A stretch of DNA of 64,000 bases from Lachnospiraceae bacterium 28-4 (GCA_000403275.2 KE159599.1:977548-1041547), one strand, 5' to 3'. Shown: positions 39,425-48,733, numbered from the stretch's first letter. Numbers and translations are program-made. The notes: generated by a model not told the origin, from the sequence alone.

Positions 39425-40458
39425 CAGTTATTTACCGCATGTTCCGCGAAAGAAACCAGATCTTTTACTTCCAGTTCCGTTCCATCGTCCAGCACTGCCC
39501 GGCCGCAGAATGTCCCGAACATTTGATGGCAGCAGTTGTCCACCCACAATAGTCTGACAGCCGTCGTCCGGTCGTAAACCGGCGTCATCGTCAAATCCAG
39601 CCGCCCTTCCCTGTCTCTTAGCCGCCATGGCTGCATGTAATCCCTTCCCAATATAAAATCCACCTTTCCGATCTTATGGCTCTTCCCTTTATAAAAAAGC
39701 ATATTCTCACTGGCCGTATCGGTATTGCCAAAGCCGCACCCCAGATTAAAACCGAACATTTCCCCGTCCAAATATCCGGTTCCGTTGCTCCAGTACCACT
39801 CATTATGAAACGGCCATACGCCGCGCCCCCAATCCAGAAGGCCGAAGGACTTTTCTTTTTTGAACTTCCATTCCTTTTTACCCGAACGTATATACCCCTC
39901 CGCCGTCATGCAGTTTATTTTATGATTATAATAAAAAGCCCGGGGCGACTCGTCAAACGGAAGGTTGACCACAAGGGAGTCCGGGTTGCACCGCTTCAGG
40001 CAGACTTCCGCATCCACATTCCCCCACCGGCAGCTCAATATGCGGATGTCCCCATCCACTTCGAATCTCATCGACACGCCGTTTTTCTCATACGCCAGGA
40101 CATGACTGCGTTCCGTGTCGGAAGGCATATGCAGCGCCCCAAAAGGAAGCGCCAATATTTTATTCAAATCCAGCAGTTTCCTTCCCTCACGGAAGTCAAA
40201 CAACATCAAACTCACCTGCCCCGCATAAGAAGCATGCCCGATGGTAAACTGGAGGCACAATCTGTCGTCGGACACCTGATAAAAGTCCCACTCCTTGATC
40301 CTCCATGGCGGAGCCTTAATCGCCTTCCTGTCATAAACCAACACACTTTTCCTGGAAAATCCGGGATTCGGCCGCCCTTTCCGATCCAGCACCGGCCCCC
40401 TTTCCAGCAGTTCCCTTTCCACAGCCGCATCTTTCTTTACCGTAATATATCTTGCCAT
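39421..40458 (-). CDS. DUF2804 domain-containing protein
   Basis: 345 aa. Family landmarks are W-rich: PPWRIKEWDFYQVSDD near 50, LPFDESPRAFYYNHKINCMTAEGY near 165, LLDWGRGVWPFHNEWYWSNGTGY near 205 and FGFNLGCGFGNT near 235. No signal peptide is seen. It resembles the lipocalin-like AttH/DUF2804 fold, of unknown function. GGAGG precedes the ATG. It overlaps the GNAT gene upstream by 22 bp and the DUF362 gene downstream by 4 bp, so the three are one operon. Confidence 0.85.
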   Translation of the reverse strand: MARYITVKKDAAVERELLERGPVLDRKGRPNPGFSRKSVLVYDRKAIKAPPWRIKEWDFYQVSDDRLCLQFTIGHASYAGQVSLMLFDFREGRKLLDLNKILALPFGALHMPSDTERSHVLAYEKNGVSMRFEVDGDIRILSCRWGNVDAEVCLKRCNPDSLVVNLPFDESPRAFYYNHKINCMTAEGYIRSGKKEWKFKKEKSFGLLDWGRGVWPFHNEWYWSNGTGYLDGEMFGFNLGCGFGNTDTASENMLFYKGKSHKIGKVDFILGRDYMQPWRLRDREGRLDLTMTPVYDRTTAVRLLWVDNCCHQMFGTFCGRAVLDDGTELEVKDLVSFAEHAVNNW

Positions 40459-41336
40459 GGCAATACCTCCTTCCCTTCCCCATCCATATACTTCCTTTTC
40501 TTTACAAACCGTTCATACCCGATTCCCCTATCCACCGCTTCGCTCTCCCACCGAAACCCCAGTTTCCTGCACAGACAAACCGAAGCCTCGTTCTCCTTTC
40601 GAACCAACGCCTGTATTTCCTGAAATCCGAGTTCATTCTCTCCATATTCCACGATGGCTTTGCATACTTCATATGCATATCCCTTTCGCTGGTGGGAAAC
40701 GGCGGTCAAAAATCCAAGCTCCGGTACATCGAACCCTTCTCTCCAGCTAAGGCCGGCCCGGCCGATTATCTGATTGCTTTCCCTGTCCAGAATCGTCCAC
40801 ATCCCATAACCGTAAAAGCCATAAATTTCCCTTATATAATTTTTGACATATTCCCTCTCGTCTTCCGGATCGGGAAATAAATCTTCCATATAATAAGTAA
40901 TGGAAGGTTCTGCATAAATACGGTAAAACTCTTCCACATCCTCTACCATCGTCTCCCGGACAAGGCACCGTCCCGTCTCCAAAATTGTCCATGGTTTCCC
41001 CGCCTGGCGCAAATACGCTTTTTCCAAAGACCCCCATTCCAAATCCTCAATATCCGTTACCGCATAAGAAGCACCAGAAAAATCCTCCTGCCGATTATGA
41101 TCATGCAAAAAAGCAATCCCATAATTCCCCCTTTGCCTCAGTTCGGAAAGCATAATGGAAGAATCCGTCACAAAAAGGATATCCTCCTTTGAACATTCCT
41201 CCATATCTTCCTTTTCCCAATCATCCGCACTTCCATAAAAAACGTGTTCCCCCTCAGCGCCCATATTTTTTTTCATCTTCTCTATCGCGCTGCCCTGTCT
41301 CTCATCCGCCACAAGAAAAACTACCTTCTTTAACAT
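40437..41336 (-). CDS. Two-domain GNAT family N-acetyltransferase
   Basis: 299 aa. Residues 1-125 form an N-terminal alpha/beta domain (MLKKVVFLVADERQGSAIEK; ILFVTDSSIMLSELRQRG) resembling a phosphatase/HAD-like fold for which I see no catalytic set. Residues 130-290 are a RimJ-type acetyltransferase: CLVRETMVEDVEEFYRIYAEP, the acetyl-CoA loop AVSHQRKGYAYEVCKAIVEYG and ENEASVCLCRKLGFRWE. A close paralogue, broken by IS110, lies at 53112-55564. First gene of the GNAT-DUF2804-DUF362 operon. Confidence 0.88.
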   Translation of the reverse strand: MLKKVVFLVADERQGSAIEKMKKNMGAEGEHVFYGSADDWEKEDMEECSKEDILFVTDSSIMLSELRQRGNYGIAFLHDHNRQEDFSGASYAVTDIEDLEWGSLEKAYLRQAGKPWTILETGRCLVRETMVEDVEEFYRIYAEPSITYYMEDLFPDPEDEREYVKNYIREIYGFYGYGMWTILDRESNQIIGRAGLSWREGFDVPELGFLTAVSHQRKGYAYEVCKAIVEYGENELGFQEIQALVRKENEASVCLCRKLGFRWESEAVDRGIGYERFVKKRKYMDGEGKEVLPWQDILR

Positions 41337-41471
41337 TTCACTCCCTCATACCGCCACTACTTTTGGAAATCCCATTCTTCCTATTTGACCCCCGTCCGAT
41401 TTATCTATAATATAAATTACAATATAAAATATACCATTAAACCCCCACTTTGTGAATGGGATATAGTAGCG

Positions 41472-41819
41472 CGGAAATGAATTTTTATAAGCGCCCTGGC
41501 GGAGAAAGCAAAACGGGGCGGGGACGGACGGGAAAGGGGCGGGTGGGGGAGGCAGTTTTCTGCCGTTGCGTACAATCAGTTATTTCACTTATGAAATGGT
41601 CAATAACCAGAAGAAAATTGCCACGGAGGGCAATTTTAGGAAGCATAGGCATGGATGCCGTTGCTTCCGGCTCGTCCGGTTCCATTATTTTACCCATTTC
41701 ATTAGTGAAATCTGATTGGAAGCTCCGGCAGAAAACTGCCTCCCCCGCCCGCCCCTTTCCCGTCCGTCCCCGCCCCGTTTTGCTTTCTCCGCCAGGGCGC
41801 TTATAAAAATTCATTTCCG
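41472..41819 (-). repeat. Palindromic structured repeat R3 (348 bp, reverse orientation)
   Basis: Arms 41472-41565 and 41726-41819 are complementary over 94 positions with one mismatch (T/G on the plus strand, a wobble pair there). The core is the reverse complement of the R1/R2 core. Its terminator-like hairpin has changed to AAAATTGCC/GGCAATTTT while keeping the loop, a compensatory change of several pairs. Positions 41337-41912 hold only this element and a terminator. The ORFs read on both strands are mirror images caused by the palindrome. Confidence 0.85.
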
Positions 41820-41869
41820 TGAGACAACACTTCTATAGTTTTTGAAAAAAGGCATTTTGCTTTGCTATA

Positions 41870-41910
41870 AAAAATGCCATACAGATGAATACAGTCCGCA
41901 TGGCATTTTT
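41870..41910 (-). terminator. Terminator of the MBL-fold gene / sugar ABC cluster
   Basis: On the minus strand AAAAATGCCAT (41910-41900) pairs with ATGGCATTTTT (41880-41870), and a U-run follows. It starts 3 bp past the MBL gene stop. Confidence 0.88.
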
Positions 41911-41912
41911 CA

Positions 41913-42779
41913 TTATATGTTACCGCCCTTTTCGTTTTTGGGACAATCAGCATTGCCCAGGTTTGAGATCTGTACGCTTCCATATTCGGCTACGGTCTTC
42001 ATGGAGCCTTCTGCAGCCAGGGTATCCGGTACTTTTTTATATGCCGCTGTATGATTTTGAATGGCTTTCAGGCATGCCACGGCATCCGGTAGAACTGTGT
42101 CTCCCAGAGGAGAACCGAAACCTCTGAAATCATGATGGCTGTTGTATACCAGATCGTACTCGGTTCCCTTTAAGGCGAGAAGGCGCTCCAGTCCCTTTCC
42201 GGCCTCCTCCACCATGTCATCGGGGATCAGCAGATTTCTGTTACAGGCATCTCCGGCCAGCAATATCCTGCTTTTATCATCAATTACGGCGCATTCCCCC
42301 GCTGTGTGGCCGGGGCAGTGATAGATCGTCACTTTTCTTCCGCCCAGGTCAAAGACCTGCATATCCTGAAGAATATGCTTTACAGGCTCTTTCGGCCATT
42401 CGACAATATCCCTCTCTCTATCATAAGCATAATTTTTGTTCTCCCTGTCCGCAATCAATTTCGCATAAAATTTACGTCCTGCCAATGTAGGCGGTACCGG
42501 CAGATTGCTCCAGTCGGCATCTGCCCCATGAATCCATACTTCGTCAAAAAATCCCGCACCGCCGATATGATCCGCATGGTTGTGGGTAAGTACCACATCG
42601 TAAGGCTTGTCGGTAATTTTATGTTCGATCACCCAGCGCAGATCCCCGATGCCCGTTCCTGTGTCCAAAACAAGCGCCCGCTCCTCTCCAACGATCACGA
42701 ACACGGAGGCACAGTCAAATTCATCTATTTCAAATAACCCTTCTGAAAATTCATAATACGGTAATGCGCGTGTCCTCAT
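41913..42779 (-). CDS. MBL-fold metallo-hydrolase
   Basis: 288 aa. The metal-binding set of the metallo-beta-lactamase fold is complete: HNHADH (about residues 65-70), the later His in YHCPGHTAGECAVI near 160, Asp in LLAGDACN near 180 and His in NSHHDF near 225. The glyoxalase-II-like motif suggests a thioester or lactone hydrolase, but the substrate is unknown. It is the last gene of the sugar-transporter cluster, 12 bp after the permease, so it may act on an imported compound. Confidence 0.88.
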   Translation of the reverse strand: MRTRALPYYEFSEGLFEIDEFDCASVFVIVGEERALVLDTGTGIGDLRWVIEHKITDKPYDVVLTHNHADHIGGAGFFDEVWIHGADADWSNLPVPPTLAGRKFYAKLIADRENKNYAYDRERDIVEWPKEPVKHILQDMQVFDLGGRKVTIYHCPGHTAGECAVIDDKSRILLAGDACNRNLLIPDDMVEEAGKGLERLLALKGTEYDLVYNSHHDFRGFGSPLGDTVLPDAVACLKAIQNHTAAYKKVPDTLAAEGSMKTVAEYGSVQISNLGNADCPKNEKGGNI

Positions 42780-42791
42780 ATTTTTCTCCCC

Positions 42792-43754
42792 TTATTTTAT
42801 TTTTTTCTTTTTGCCTCCCTGATAGCAGTCAATAGCTACTGCAACCAGGAGAATCAGGCCCTTTACTACGCTCTGGAAGTTGGAATTTACTCCCATGAGT
42901 ACCAGGCCGTTGTCCAGAATCCCCAGAATAATAACGCCCACTACAACGCCGCTGATCTTTCCTTCTCCGCCGCTGATACTGATTCCGCCCAGGCAGGCCG
43001 CCGTCATGCAGTCGAAAGGATAACTGCTTCCCGCTCCCGGCTGGGAAGCATTCGTTCTGCCCACCATAATAACCGCTGCAATGCTGGCTGCAAAACCTGT
43101 AAATGCATAAATAAAGATCGTCAGTCTGTCCACGTTAATACCTGCAAGCCTTGCCGCTTCTTTATTTCCGCCAAGCGCATAGATTTGTCTCCCAAGATAA
43201 GTTTTATTCATAACAACCCATCCAAAGACTACAAACAACACGAAAATAATAACGGGAACCGGGATGATGCCGATATACCCCTGTCCTATCCTGGTAAAGC
43301 CTTCCGGCATTCCTGTGATGGGATAACCGCCGGTAATCAAATAGGCAACGCCTTGCAGCACTAACATCATGGACAGCGTTACGATGATAGGAGCCATATG
43401 AAGTTTGATCGCCAGAATACCATTTAAGCTTCCAAAGATACAGCCTGTCAGAATGCCGATCAATATAGCGGGAACGATCCCCAGATTCAGGTTTACCATC
43501 AGATAACCCAGTATCATGCCGACCACCGCCATTTGCCCGCCCACCGACAAATCCATGCCGCCGCCTATCATTACTGCGGATACGCCGACTACTACGATAC
43601 CGAACATGGACACCTGGCGTAAAATATTTATGACATTATTCGATGACAGAAAGTTCGGCGCAAAAATTGCAAAAAAGACGAAAACAACCGCAAGAAAAAT
43701 ATAAATACCAAATTTCTTATAATAATCAACCCATGTTTTTTTAGTCTGTTCCAT
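42792..43754 (-). CDS. Sugar ABC transporter permease (RbsC-type)
   Basis: 320 aa from MEQTKKTWVDYY, with GGAGG 8 nt upstream; the longer frame begins inside the ATPase gene. About eight to ten membrane segments. Family motifs: VVGVSAVMIGGGMDLSVGGQMA (near 60), NGILAIKLHMAPIIVTLSMM (near 120) and YALGGNKEAARLAGINVDR (near 205), the last being the cytoplasmic coupling loop. It overlaps the ATPase gene by 14 bp. With the RbsA- and RbsB-like proteins it forms a CUT2 importer; the sugar cannot be named. Confidence 0.93.
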   Translation of the reverse strand: MEQTKKTWVDYYKKFGIYIFLAVVFVFFAIFAPNFLSSNNVINILRQVSMFGIVVVGVSAVMIGGGMDLSVGGQMAVVGMILGYLMVNLNLGIVPAILIGILTGCIFGSLNGILAIKLHMAPIIVTLSMMLVLQGVAYLITGGYPITGMPEGFTRIGQGYIGIIPVPVIIFVLFVVFGWVVMNKTYLGRQIYALGGNKEAARLAGINVDRLTIFIYAFTGFAASIAAVIMVGRTNASQPGAGSSYPFDCMTAACLGGISISGGEGKISGVVVGVIILGILDNGLVLMGVNSNFQSVVKGLILLVAVAIDCYQGGKKKKIK

Positions 43755-45240
43755 TTTCTTTTCCTCCAGATGCCAAATCCAGAATATAATTCTGATTAAA
43801 TTCCTCTTTGGACACTTCTCCTGTTTTTTCCCCTTCATAAATGACGATTACCCTGTCTGACATTCCCAAAAGCTCGGGCATATCCGATGATACCATGAGA
43901 ATAGATTTGCCGCTCTCTACCAGCTCATTCATCAGCTTATAAATTTCCTGTTTTGCCCCTACATCAATTCCCCTGGTAGGCTCATCAAAAATTACGATTT
44001 CGCTGTTTGCTGCCAGCGTTTTTGCAAGCACCACCTTCTGCTGGTTGCCGCCGCTTAAATTCCGCACCCGCTGCTCTAAACTCGGTGTTTTTATGCGGAA
44101 TTTTTCCCGATACTCTTCCGCGGCCCGGTTTTCCTTCTTTGTATCCACAAACAATCCGCTGGAGAACGCTTTCAGATTATTGATCACCGTATTCCATTTA
44201 ATCGTCATCGGCAAAAAAACGCCGTGGGCTTTGCGGTCCTCGGGAATATAACCGATTCCTGCCTGAATGGCGTCGCCGCAGCATTTAATATGTACCTCTT
44301 TTCCATGGATATATACTTTCCCTGATTCCATCGGATCGGCTCCGTAGATCACCCGCATCAGTTCTGTGCGCCCCGCTCCCACCAGTCCGGCAAATCCAAG
44401 GATTTCTCCCCGGTGCAGGGCAAACGATATATTCCTGTCTCCGTTTCCATAAAGGTTTTCCACCCGCAATACCTCTTCGCCCACATCTACTTTCCTGGAT
44501 GGATAACTCTCCTTCAGCTCTCTCCCGGCCATCATGGCGATCAGTTTCCTGCGGTCGATATCCGCCATCTTTTCCGTTCCTACATAAGCGCCGTCCCGCA
44601 TAACTGTCACCCGGTCCGCTATTTCGAACAGTTCTTCCAGGCGATGGGAAATATAAATGATCGTCACGCCCTTTTTTTTCAGATCCCGCACGACGCGGAA
44701 GAGCGTGTCCACCTCGCTGACCGTCAAAGGTGCCGTAGGTTCATCCATAATCAATATCTTTACTTCTTTACTGACTGCTTTTGCGATCTCTACGATCTGC
44801 TGGCAGGCCGGGGATAAATCCCTGACCGGTTTAGACACATCGATTTCCACCTGCATCTCATCAAACAGCTCTTTTGCCCGGCGTTCACGCTCCTTAATAT
44901 TTACGAAAATTCCTTTGGAAGTTTTTTCACCCAAAAAAACATTTTCCGCCGCGCTGATCCCGGGTACCAATGTAAATTCCTGGTAAATGACGCCGATTCC
45001 CTGCTCTTTTGCCAGTTTAGGAGTCATTTCGGAGAATTCTTTTCCATTTACGACAATCGTACCCGCAGTCGGTGTGATCGCACCGGATAAAGTCTTGATC
45101 AGCGTCGATTTTCCCGCTCCGTTTTCTCCGATCAGAGCATGAACCTCCCCTTCCTCCACATCAAAGGAGAGATGATCAATGGCGCGCACTCCCGGATAAT
45201 CTTTCGTGATCTCCCTCACACTTAATATTGTATTCGCCAT
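43741..45240 (-). CDS. Sugar ABC transporter ATP-binding protein (RbsA/MglA-type, two NBDs)
   Basis: 499 aa with two ATPase domains. NBD1 has Walker A IGENGAGKSTLIKTLSG, Q-loop IYQEFTL, a divergent signature LSPACQQIVEIAKAV and Walker B ILIMDEPTAPL. NBD2 has the usual degenerate P-loop AGLVGAGRTELMR, signature NLSGGNQQKVVLAK and Walker B IVIFDEPTRGIDV. This is the catalytically competent ATPase of the cluster, in contrast to the homologue at 47345. It lies behind an intergenic hairpin that probably lowers its expression relative to the binding protein. Confidence 0.95.
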   Translation of the reverse strand: MANTILSVREITKDYPGVRAIDHLSFDVEEGEVHALIGENGAGKSTLIKTLSGAITPTAGTIVVNGKEFSEMTPKLAKEQGIGVIYQEFTLVPGISAAENVFLGEKTSKGIFVNIKERERRAKELFDEMQVEIDVSKPVRDLSPACQQIVEIAKAVSKEVKILIMDEPTAPLTVSEVDTLFRVVRDLKKKGVTIIYISHRLEELFEIADRVTVMRDGAYVGTEKMADIDRRKLIAMMAGRELKESYPSRKVDVGEEVLRVENLYGNGDRNISFALHRGEILGFAGLVGAGRTELMRVIYGADPMESGKVYIHGKEVHIKCCGDAIQAGIGYIPEDRKAHGVFLPMTIKWNTVINNLKAFSSGLFVDTKKENRAAEEYREKFRIKTPSLEQRVRNLSGGNQQKVVLAKTLAANSEIVIFDEPTRGIDVGAKQEIYKLMNELVESGKSILMVSSDMPELLGMSDRVIVIYEGEKTGEVSKEEFNQNYILDLASGGKENGTD

Positions 45241-45254
45241 ACTCGTTTCCTTTC

Positions 45255-45284
45255 AAAAAAATGCCCGTTTCCCGGGCATTTTTT
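45255..45284 (-). terminator. Attenuating hairpin between binding protein and ATPase genes
   Basis: On the minus strand AAAAAATGCCCG pairs with CGGGCATTTTTT around a GGAAA loop, giving a stem with its own U-run. Such a partial terminator after the binding-protein gene commonly keeps binding protein in excess of the transporter. Confidence 0.8.
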
Positions 45285-45300
45285 GTTGCTCTTGTCCTGT

Positions 45301-46332
45301 TTATTCTGTATAGTACTCATCGATATTAGCAGCGGTAACGCTGACTGTCTCTGATGTTACAACATCATCAAATGTCTCGCCATTTAAAACACGTTCCGCA
45401 TATTCCGCCATCATAGGCGCAAGAGGAGTAAACATTACCGTACCCTTCTGTGGGTCTCCCGCTTTAATTCCTGCCATCGCCTGTGCCGTACCGTCACAGG
45501 AAAAAATACCAAAGTTTTCCGTATCAACACCTGCTGCTTTCGCCGCTTCCATAGATTCTACTGCCGCAGCATCGCCGTAGCAGACAATACAGTTCAAATC
45601 CGGGTATTTCTGCAGCATATTTTCCGTAGTGGAAGTACCCGCGCCGACCACATCTTTTCCGATATCCACAACTTCCAGTATTTCCGCATCCTTTGCCTTC
45701 TCCGCGATCGCATCCTGGATGCCCTGTCCGCGGTTCTGCATATCCTGGTTCTGCACCGTCGTATAAACTACCACTTTTCCCGCGCCGCCAAGCTGGGAAT
45801 TGATCCACTCGGATGCCATCTCGCCGATCTGCACGCCAACCGCATATTGGTCAGTGTTTATACACACATCATAAACTTCCGTCTGTACGCCGCACTCCAT
45901 AATCTTTACGCCCGCCGCCTGTGCATCTGCCAAAGCGGAATCGCAGGAGCTGTCGGATACCATGGCAATAATTACATTACAGTTCCCCGTCACCATATTT
46001 TCAATGCTGGTCACTGCCTTTGCAGAATCATTGTCAAAGCTCACGGATACATATTCCCATCCTCTGTTCGCACATTCCGTTTTTAATCCATCGTCAATCG
46101 AAATAAAAAATTCTGTCTGCAAAGTCGGCGCTAAAAATCCGATTTTATAACTCTTGCTTCCCTCTGCCGCCTCTTCGCTTTGTGCCGTTTCTTCGCTTTC
46201 CGAAGCTTCCTCTGTTCCTGCTTCCGCCGCGGGTTCTTCTGCCTTTCCGGCTTCCGGTGCGGAACCGCACCCTGTCAATACAGTTACTGCCAGCGTCAGG
46301 CCAAGCAGCATGCTCAATAATTTCTTAGTCAT
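45301..46332 (-). CDS. Sugar ABC transporter substrate-binding lipoprotein (RbsB-type)
   Basis: 343 aa. The signal peptide MTKKLLSMLLGLTLAVTVLTGCGS has a lipobox with Cys at 22. A Glu/Ala/Ser-rich linker runs to about residue 58. The periplasmic-binding fold type I follows: YKIGFLAPTLQTEFFISIDDGLK, NVIIAMVSDSSCDSALADAQAAGV, INTDQYAVGVQIGEMASEWI and DLNCIVCYGDAAAVESMEAAKAAG. GAGG precedes the ATG. It is the most upstream gene of the working importer. Confidence 0.94.
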   Translation of the reverse strand: MTKKLLSMLLGLTLAVTVLTGCGSAPEAGKAEEPAAEAGTEEASESEETAQSEEAAEGSKSYKIGFLAPTLQTEFFISIDDGLKTECANRGWEYVSVSFDNDSAKAVTSIENMVTGNCNVIIAMVSDSSCDSALADAQAAGVKIMECGVQTEVYDVCINTDQYAVGVQIGEMASEWINSQLGGAGKVVVYTTVQNQDMQNRGQGIQDAIAEKAKDAEILEVVDIGKDVVGAGTSTTENMLQKYPDLNCIVCYGDAAAVESMEAAKAAGVDTENFGIFSCDGTAQAMAGIKAGDPQKGTVMFTPLAPMMAEYAERVLNGETFDDVVTSETVSVTAANIDEYYTE

Positions 46333-46411
46333 ATGATACCTCCCATTGATTGAATTGATAATTTTACTTTACCTTTTCAAGACGTTTCTTTCAATGAGGG
46401 GATTTTTGGAA

Positions 46412-47248
46412 TTAGGGGGACGATTCTCGGTTCTTTTTTCTGACGCCGAGCGCCAGCGCCACAAGGATAATGCTTCCCTCCAGTATATTTTCAAAACGGT
46501 ACAGGTAGCCGCTCCCTGTCAGGAACGTAACCGCCAACGTCACCGCCAAAGCGCCGGACAGCATTCCGAATATACGTCCTTTTCCTGTATTTGGAAGAAC
46601 GCCGCCCAAAAAAACCGCCGTGAGGATTTGATAGAGATAGGTCGCGCCCAATGCGCTGTTGCTGCTCCCTGTGCGGAACATAAGAAATGCGGCAGATATG
46701 GAAAAAAATAACGAAGCAAATAAATGGACCGCTACGGAAATGCCAAAACATTTCACGCCGCTTTCCCGGGCCAGCGGCAGATTTTCCCCTAACATCCTGC
46801 AATACTTTCCATAATAGGTCTTTTCCAGAAAAAAAAATGCCCCTGCCACACAGAGAACAGTTACCGCCAGTTCCATCCCTATATAAATATTACCCCGGTA
46901 GCTTTCCCGCAGTTCGGGTATGACTATGCCTGTATAATCTACCGTTGCCAAAAGGAAGTTAGACAGGATAACCTGCATGGCCAATGTAAAAATAATAGAA
47001 GGAACACGCAGCTTCACGAGAAAAACTGCCTTCAGAAACCCGAGAAAAAAATTAAAGAAAAGAATGCCGATGCATCCCACCCAGACGGGACAGCCTCCGG
47101 CAATCAGAAAAATTCCAATCAGGGCGGATGCGGAAAGCTGTGCCGCAAAAGCAAGATCGATCACTCCGCCGATCATCTCCAGCGACACGCCCACCGTCAA
47201 AAGTGTAATCAGTGATATCTGTCTGATGAGAAAAGAAAGATTTATCAT
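46412..47248 (-). CDS. Second, orphan RbsC-like permease
   Basis: 278 aa from MINLSFLIRQIS, with GAGG 6 nt upstream inside repeat copy B; upstream ATGs lack spacing. The RbsC fold is recognisable: LTVGVSLEMIGGVIDLAFAAQLS (compare GGMDLSVG), FLKAVFLVKLRVPSIIFTLAMQV and RMLGENLPLARESGVKCFG (coupling-loop equivalent). However, the GGxDLSxG motif and the coupling loop have drifted. It follows a catalytically dead ATPase homologue, so it may not transport. Possible roles are sensing or regulating the two-component system upstream. Confidence 0.8.
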   Translation of the reverse strand: MINLSFLIRQISLITLLTVGVSLEMIGGVIDLAFAAQLSASALIGIFLIAGGCPVWVGCIGILFFNFFLGFLKAVFLVKLRVPSIIFTLAMQVILSNFLLATVDYTGIVIPELRESYRGNIYIGMELAVTVLCVAGAFFFLEKTYYGKYCRMLGENLPLARESGVKCFGISVAVHLFASLFFSISAAFLMFRTGSSNSALGATYLYQILTAVFLGGVLPNTGKGRIFGMLSGALAVTLAVTFLTGSGYLYRFENILEGSIILVALALGVRKKNRESSP

Positions 47249-47255
47249 TTTTTGC

Positions 47256-47337
47256 CTCATTTCTGCGCGGTTTTTGTCCCCGCTTTGTTGGGACGGCACA
47301 TGAACAAGTTCGTGAATGCCGCGCAGATCCGAACCTG
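47256..47337 (-). repeat. Short start-codon-proximal repeat, copy B
   Basis: About 82 bp, aligned along its whole length with copy A at 82-165 (GCGCGGCATTC block, CAACAAAG loop, GCGCAGAAATGAGG end). It fills the gap between the dead ATPase gene and the orphan permease and supplies that permease's Shine-Dalgarno GAGG. Confidence 0.55.
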
Positions 47338-47344
47338 TTCCATG

Positions 47345-48733
47345 CTATTTTATATGGATCACTCGATCCGCGATGCTTCTGGCCGCTTCATCAGCAGTCT
47401 CCAGAAGAACAAATGCAGTCCCGCGCCCGGCCATCTGCAAAAGCTGCCCGGCCATCCACCGCTTCATCTCTGGGTCAAAACGGGACAACACATTATAAGC
47501 AATTAACATTCTGGGGTGATATAGTTTCCATCGATAGCACAGCAGTTTCCACACGCCTTCGTCCGTAAGGCTTCCTGTCTCCCTGCCTTCCTCCAAAATC
47601 TCCGAAAAGTCCATATCCTGCAAGATAAACCGCTCCCCGGCCCGGTAAAATCCCATACGGCTGATCCGCTTCATGGACGGCATCAGAATATTATCCGTCA
47701 CACTCATATTCGGAAACAACTCATCCTCTATCCTCTCTTCGCCCCAGAAAAAAATGTTATGTTTTTGTAAAACCTCCGGTTTTTTACAGACGGTCCTCCG
47801 TCCTTTTGCCTCCAGCACCACTCCGCCTTCGCCGAGCCCCATCATCCCGCGGCAAAGCGCTTGCTGATGCTCCCAGCCGTCCGATGGAAAATATAGGATT
47901 TCCCCGGGATGTATCTCAAAGCTGCGCAGTTCTCCATTTGGAGAATGCCAGGAAAAGCGAAAATATTCTTTGCCCTCCGCTCCTGCCGGCTCCTTTTTGG
48001 CCACTCTTTCCGATATTGATCTCGAGGAATGTTCCCAGTAAATTTCAAAAGCCTCCCGGTCATAAAATTTTTTTACGACCTGTCCCTTCTTTACCAATAA
48101 AATATGATCTGCCAGAGATACGAAGCAATTCGGATTGCTGTCATAAACCAACATGGAAATACCTGCTTCCCGTATTTTTCCCAATATTTTCAAAAGCCGT
48201 TCCAAGTCTTCCTTATTGCAAATAAAGGACAGGTTATTGATCACCAGCATCTTAGGCTGCAGATCCGCTAATCTTACTAATTGCAAAAGCACTTTATCAA
48301 TCGCCCGCAGCGATTTCACTTTTTGTTCCGGTTGGAACGGCAGCCCGTAGCGCCGGAACAACTCCTCTGTCCGCAAAAGAACCGCCTTCCGGTTCAGCTT
48401 TACTTTTTTCAGGCTGTTCGGCCGGAGCAGAAAAATGTTTTCTGCCAGATTCAGGGAATTCATAAATCGGACATGGCTGTCCACATAGTAAATTTTTTCC
48501 CTTTGAAAAAAAATTTCCGTACAGTCGCCCGGCATTCCTTCCGCATCAAAGATCCTGCCGCCCACAATGCGGCTGTCCCCGTTGAAGATTTCAGCCAGGC
48601 TCCTTCCTGTATGATCCAGGCTGCAGAGCAGATAACTTTCTTTTTCAAAAAATACCATATTCAGCCCCGTCATTTGCTCCTGATATTTATTTCTGACAGA
48701 AAGCTCATGGAATCGCAAAAAATCCTGTTTCAT
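47345..48733 (-). CDS. Catalytically degenerate RbsA-like double ABC ATPase homologue
   Basis: 462 aa from MKQDFLRFHELSVRN (GAGG 6 nt upstream). It has the length and two-domain layout of RbsA but has lost every ATPase motif. Walker A is SLDHTGRS (expected GENGAGKS), the signature region is LRAIDKVLLQLV, Walker B is MLVINNLS (Asp and Glu both Asn) and the switch region is VYDSNPN. NBD2 has PSDGWEHQQ and MLIAYNVLSRFDP. The frame is open throughout, so it is conserved rather than decayed. It sits between a YesM-type kinase and the orphan permease; a signalling role is inferred. Confidence 0.8.
   Translation of the reverse strand: MKQDFLRFHELSVRNKYQEQMTGLNMVFFEKESYLLCSLDHTGRSLAEIFNGDSRIVGGRIFDAEGMPGDCTEIFFQREKIYYVDSHVRFMNSLNLAENIFLLRPNSLKKVKLNRKAVLLRTEELFRRYGLPFQPEQKVKSLRAIDKVLLQLVRLADLQPKMLVINNLSFICNKEDLERLLKILGKIREAGISMLVYDSNPNCFVSLADHILLVKKGQVVKKFYDREAFEIYWEHSSRSISERVAKKEPAGAEGKEYFRFSWHSPNGELRSFEIHPGEILYFPSDGWEHQQALCRGMMGLGEGGVVLEAKGRRTVCKKPEVLQKHNIFFWGEERIEDELFPNMSVTDNILMPSMKRISRMGFYRAGERFILQDMDFSEILEEGRETGSLTDEGVWKLLCYRWKLYHPRMLIAYNVLSRFDPEMKRWMAGQLLQMAGRGTAFVLLETADEAARSIADRVIHIK

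Noticed and set aside
41456-41814. Overlapping frames on both strands starting MNFYKRPGGESKTGRG
   Set aside because: They are mirror translations of the R3 arms, not proteins. No ribosome site fits and the reading differs in each repeat copy.
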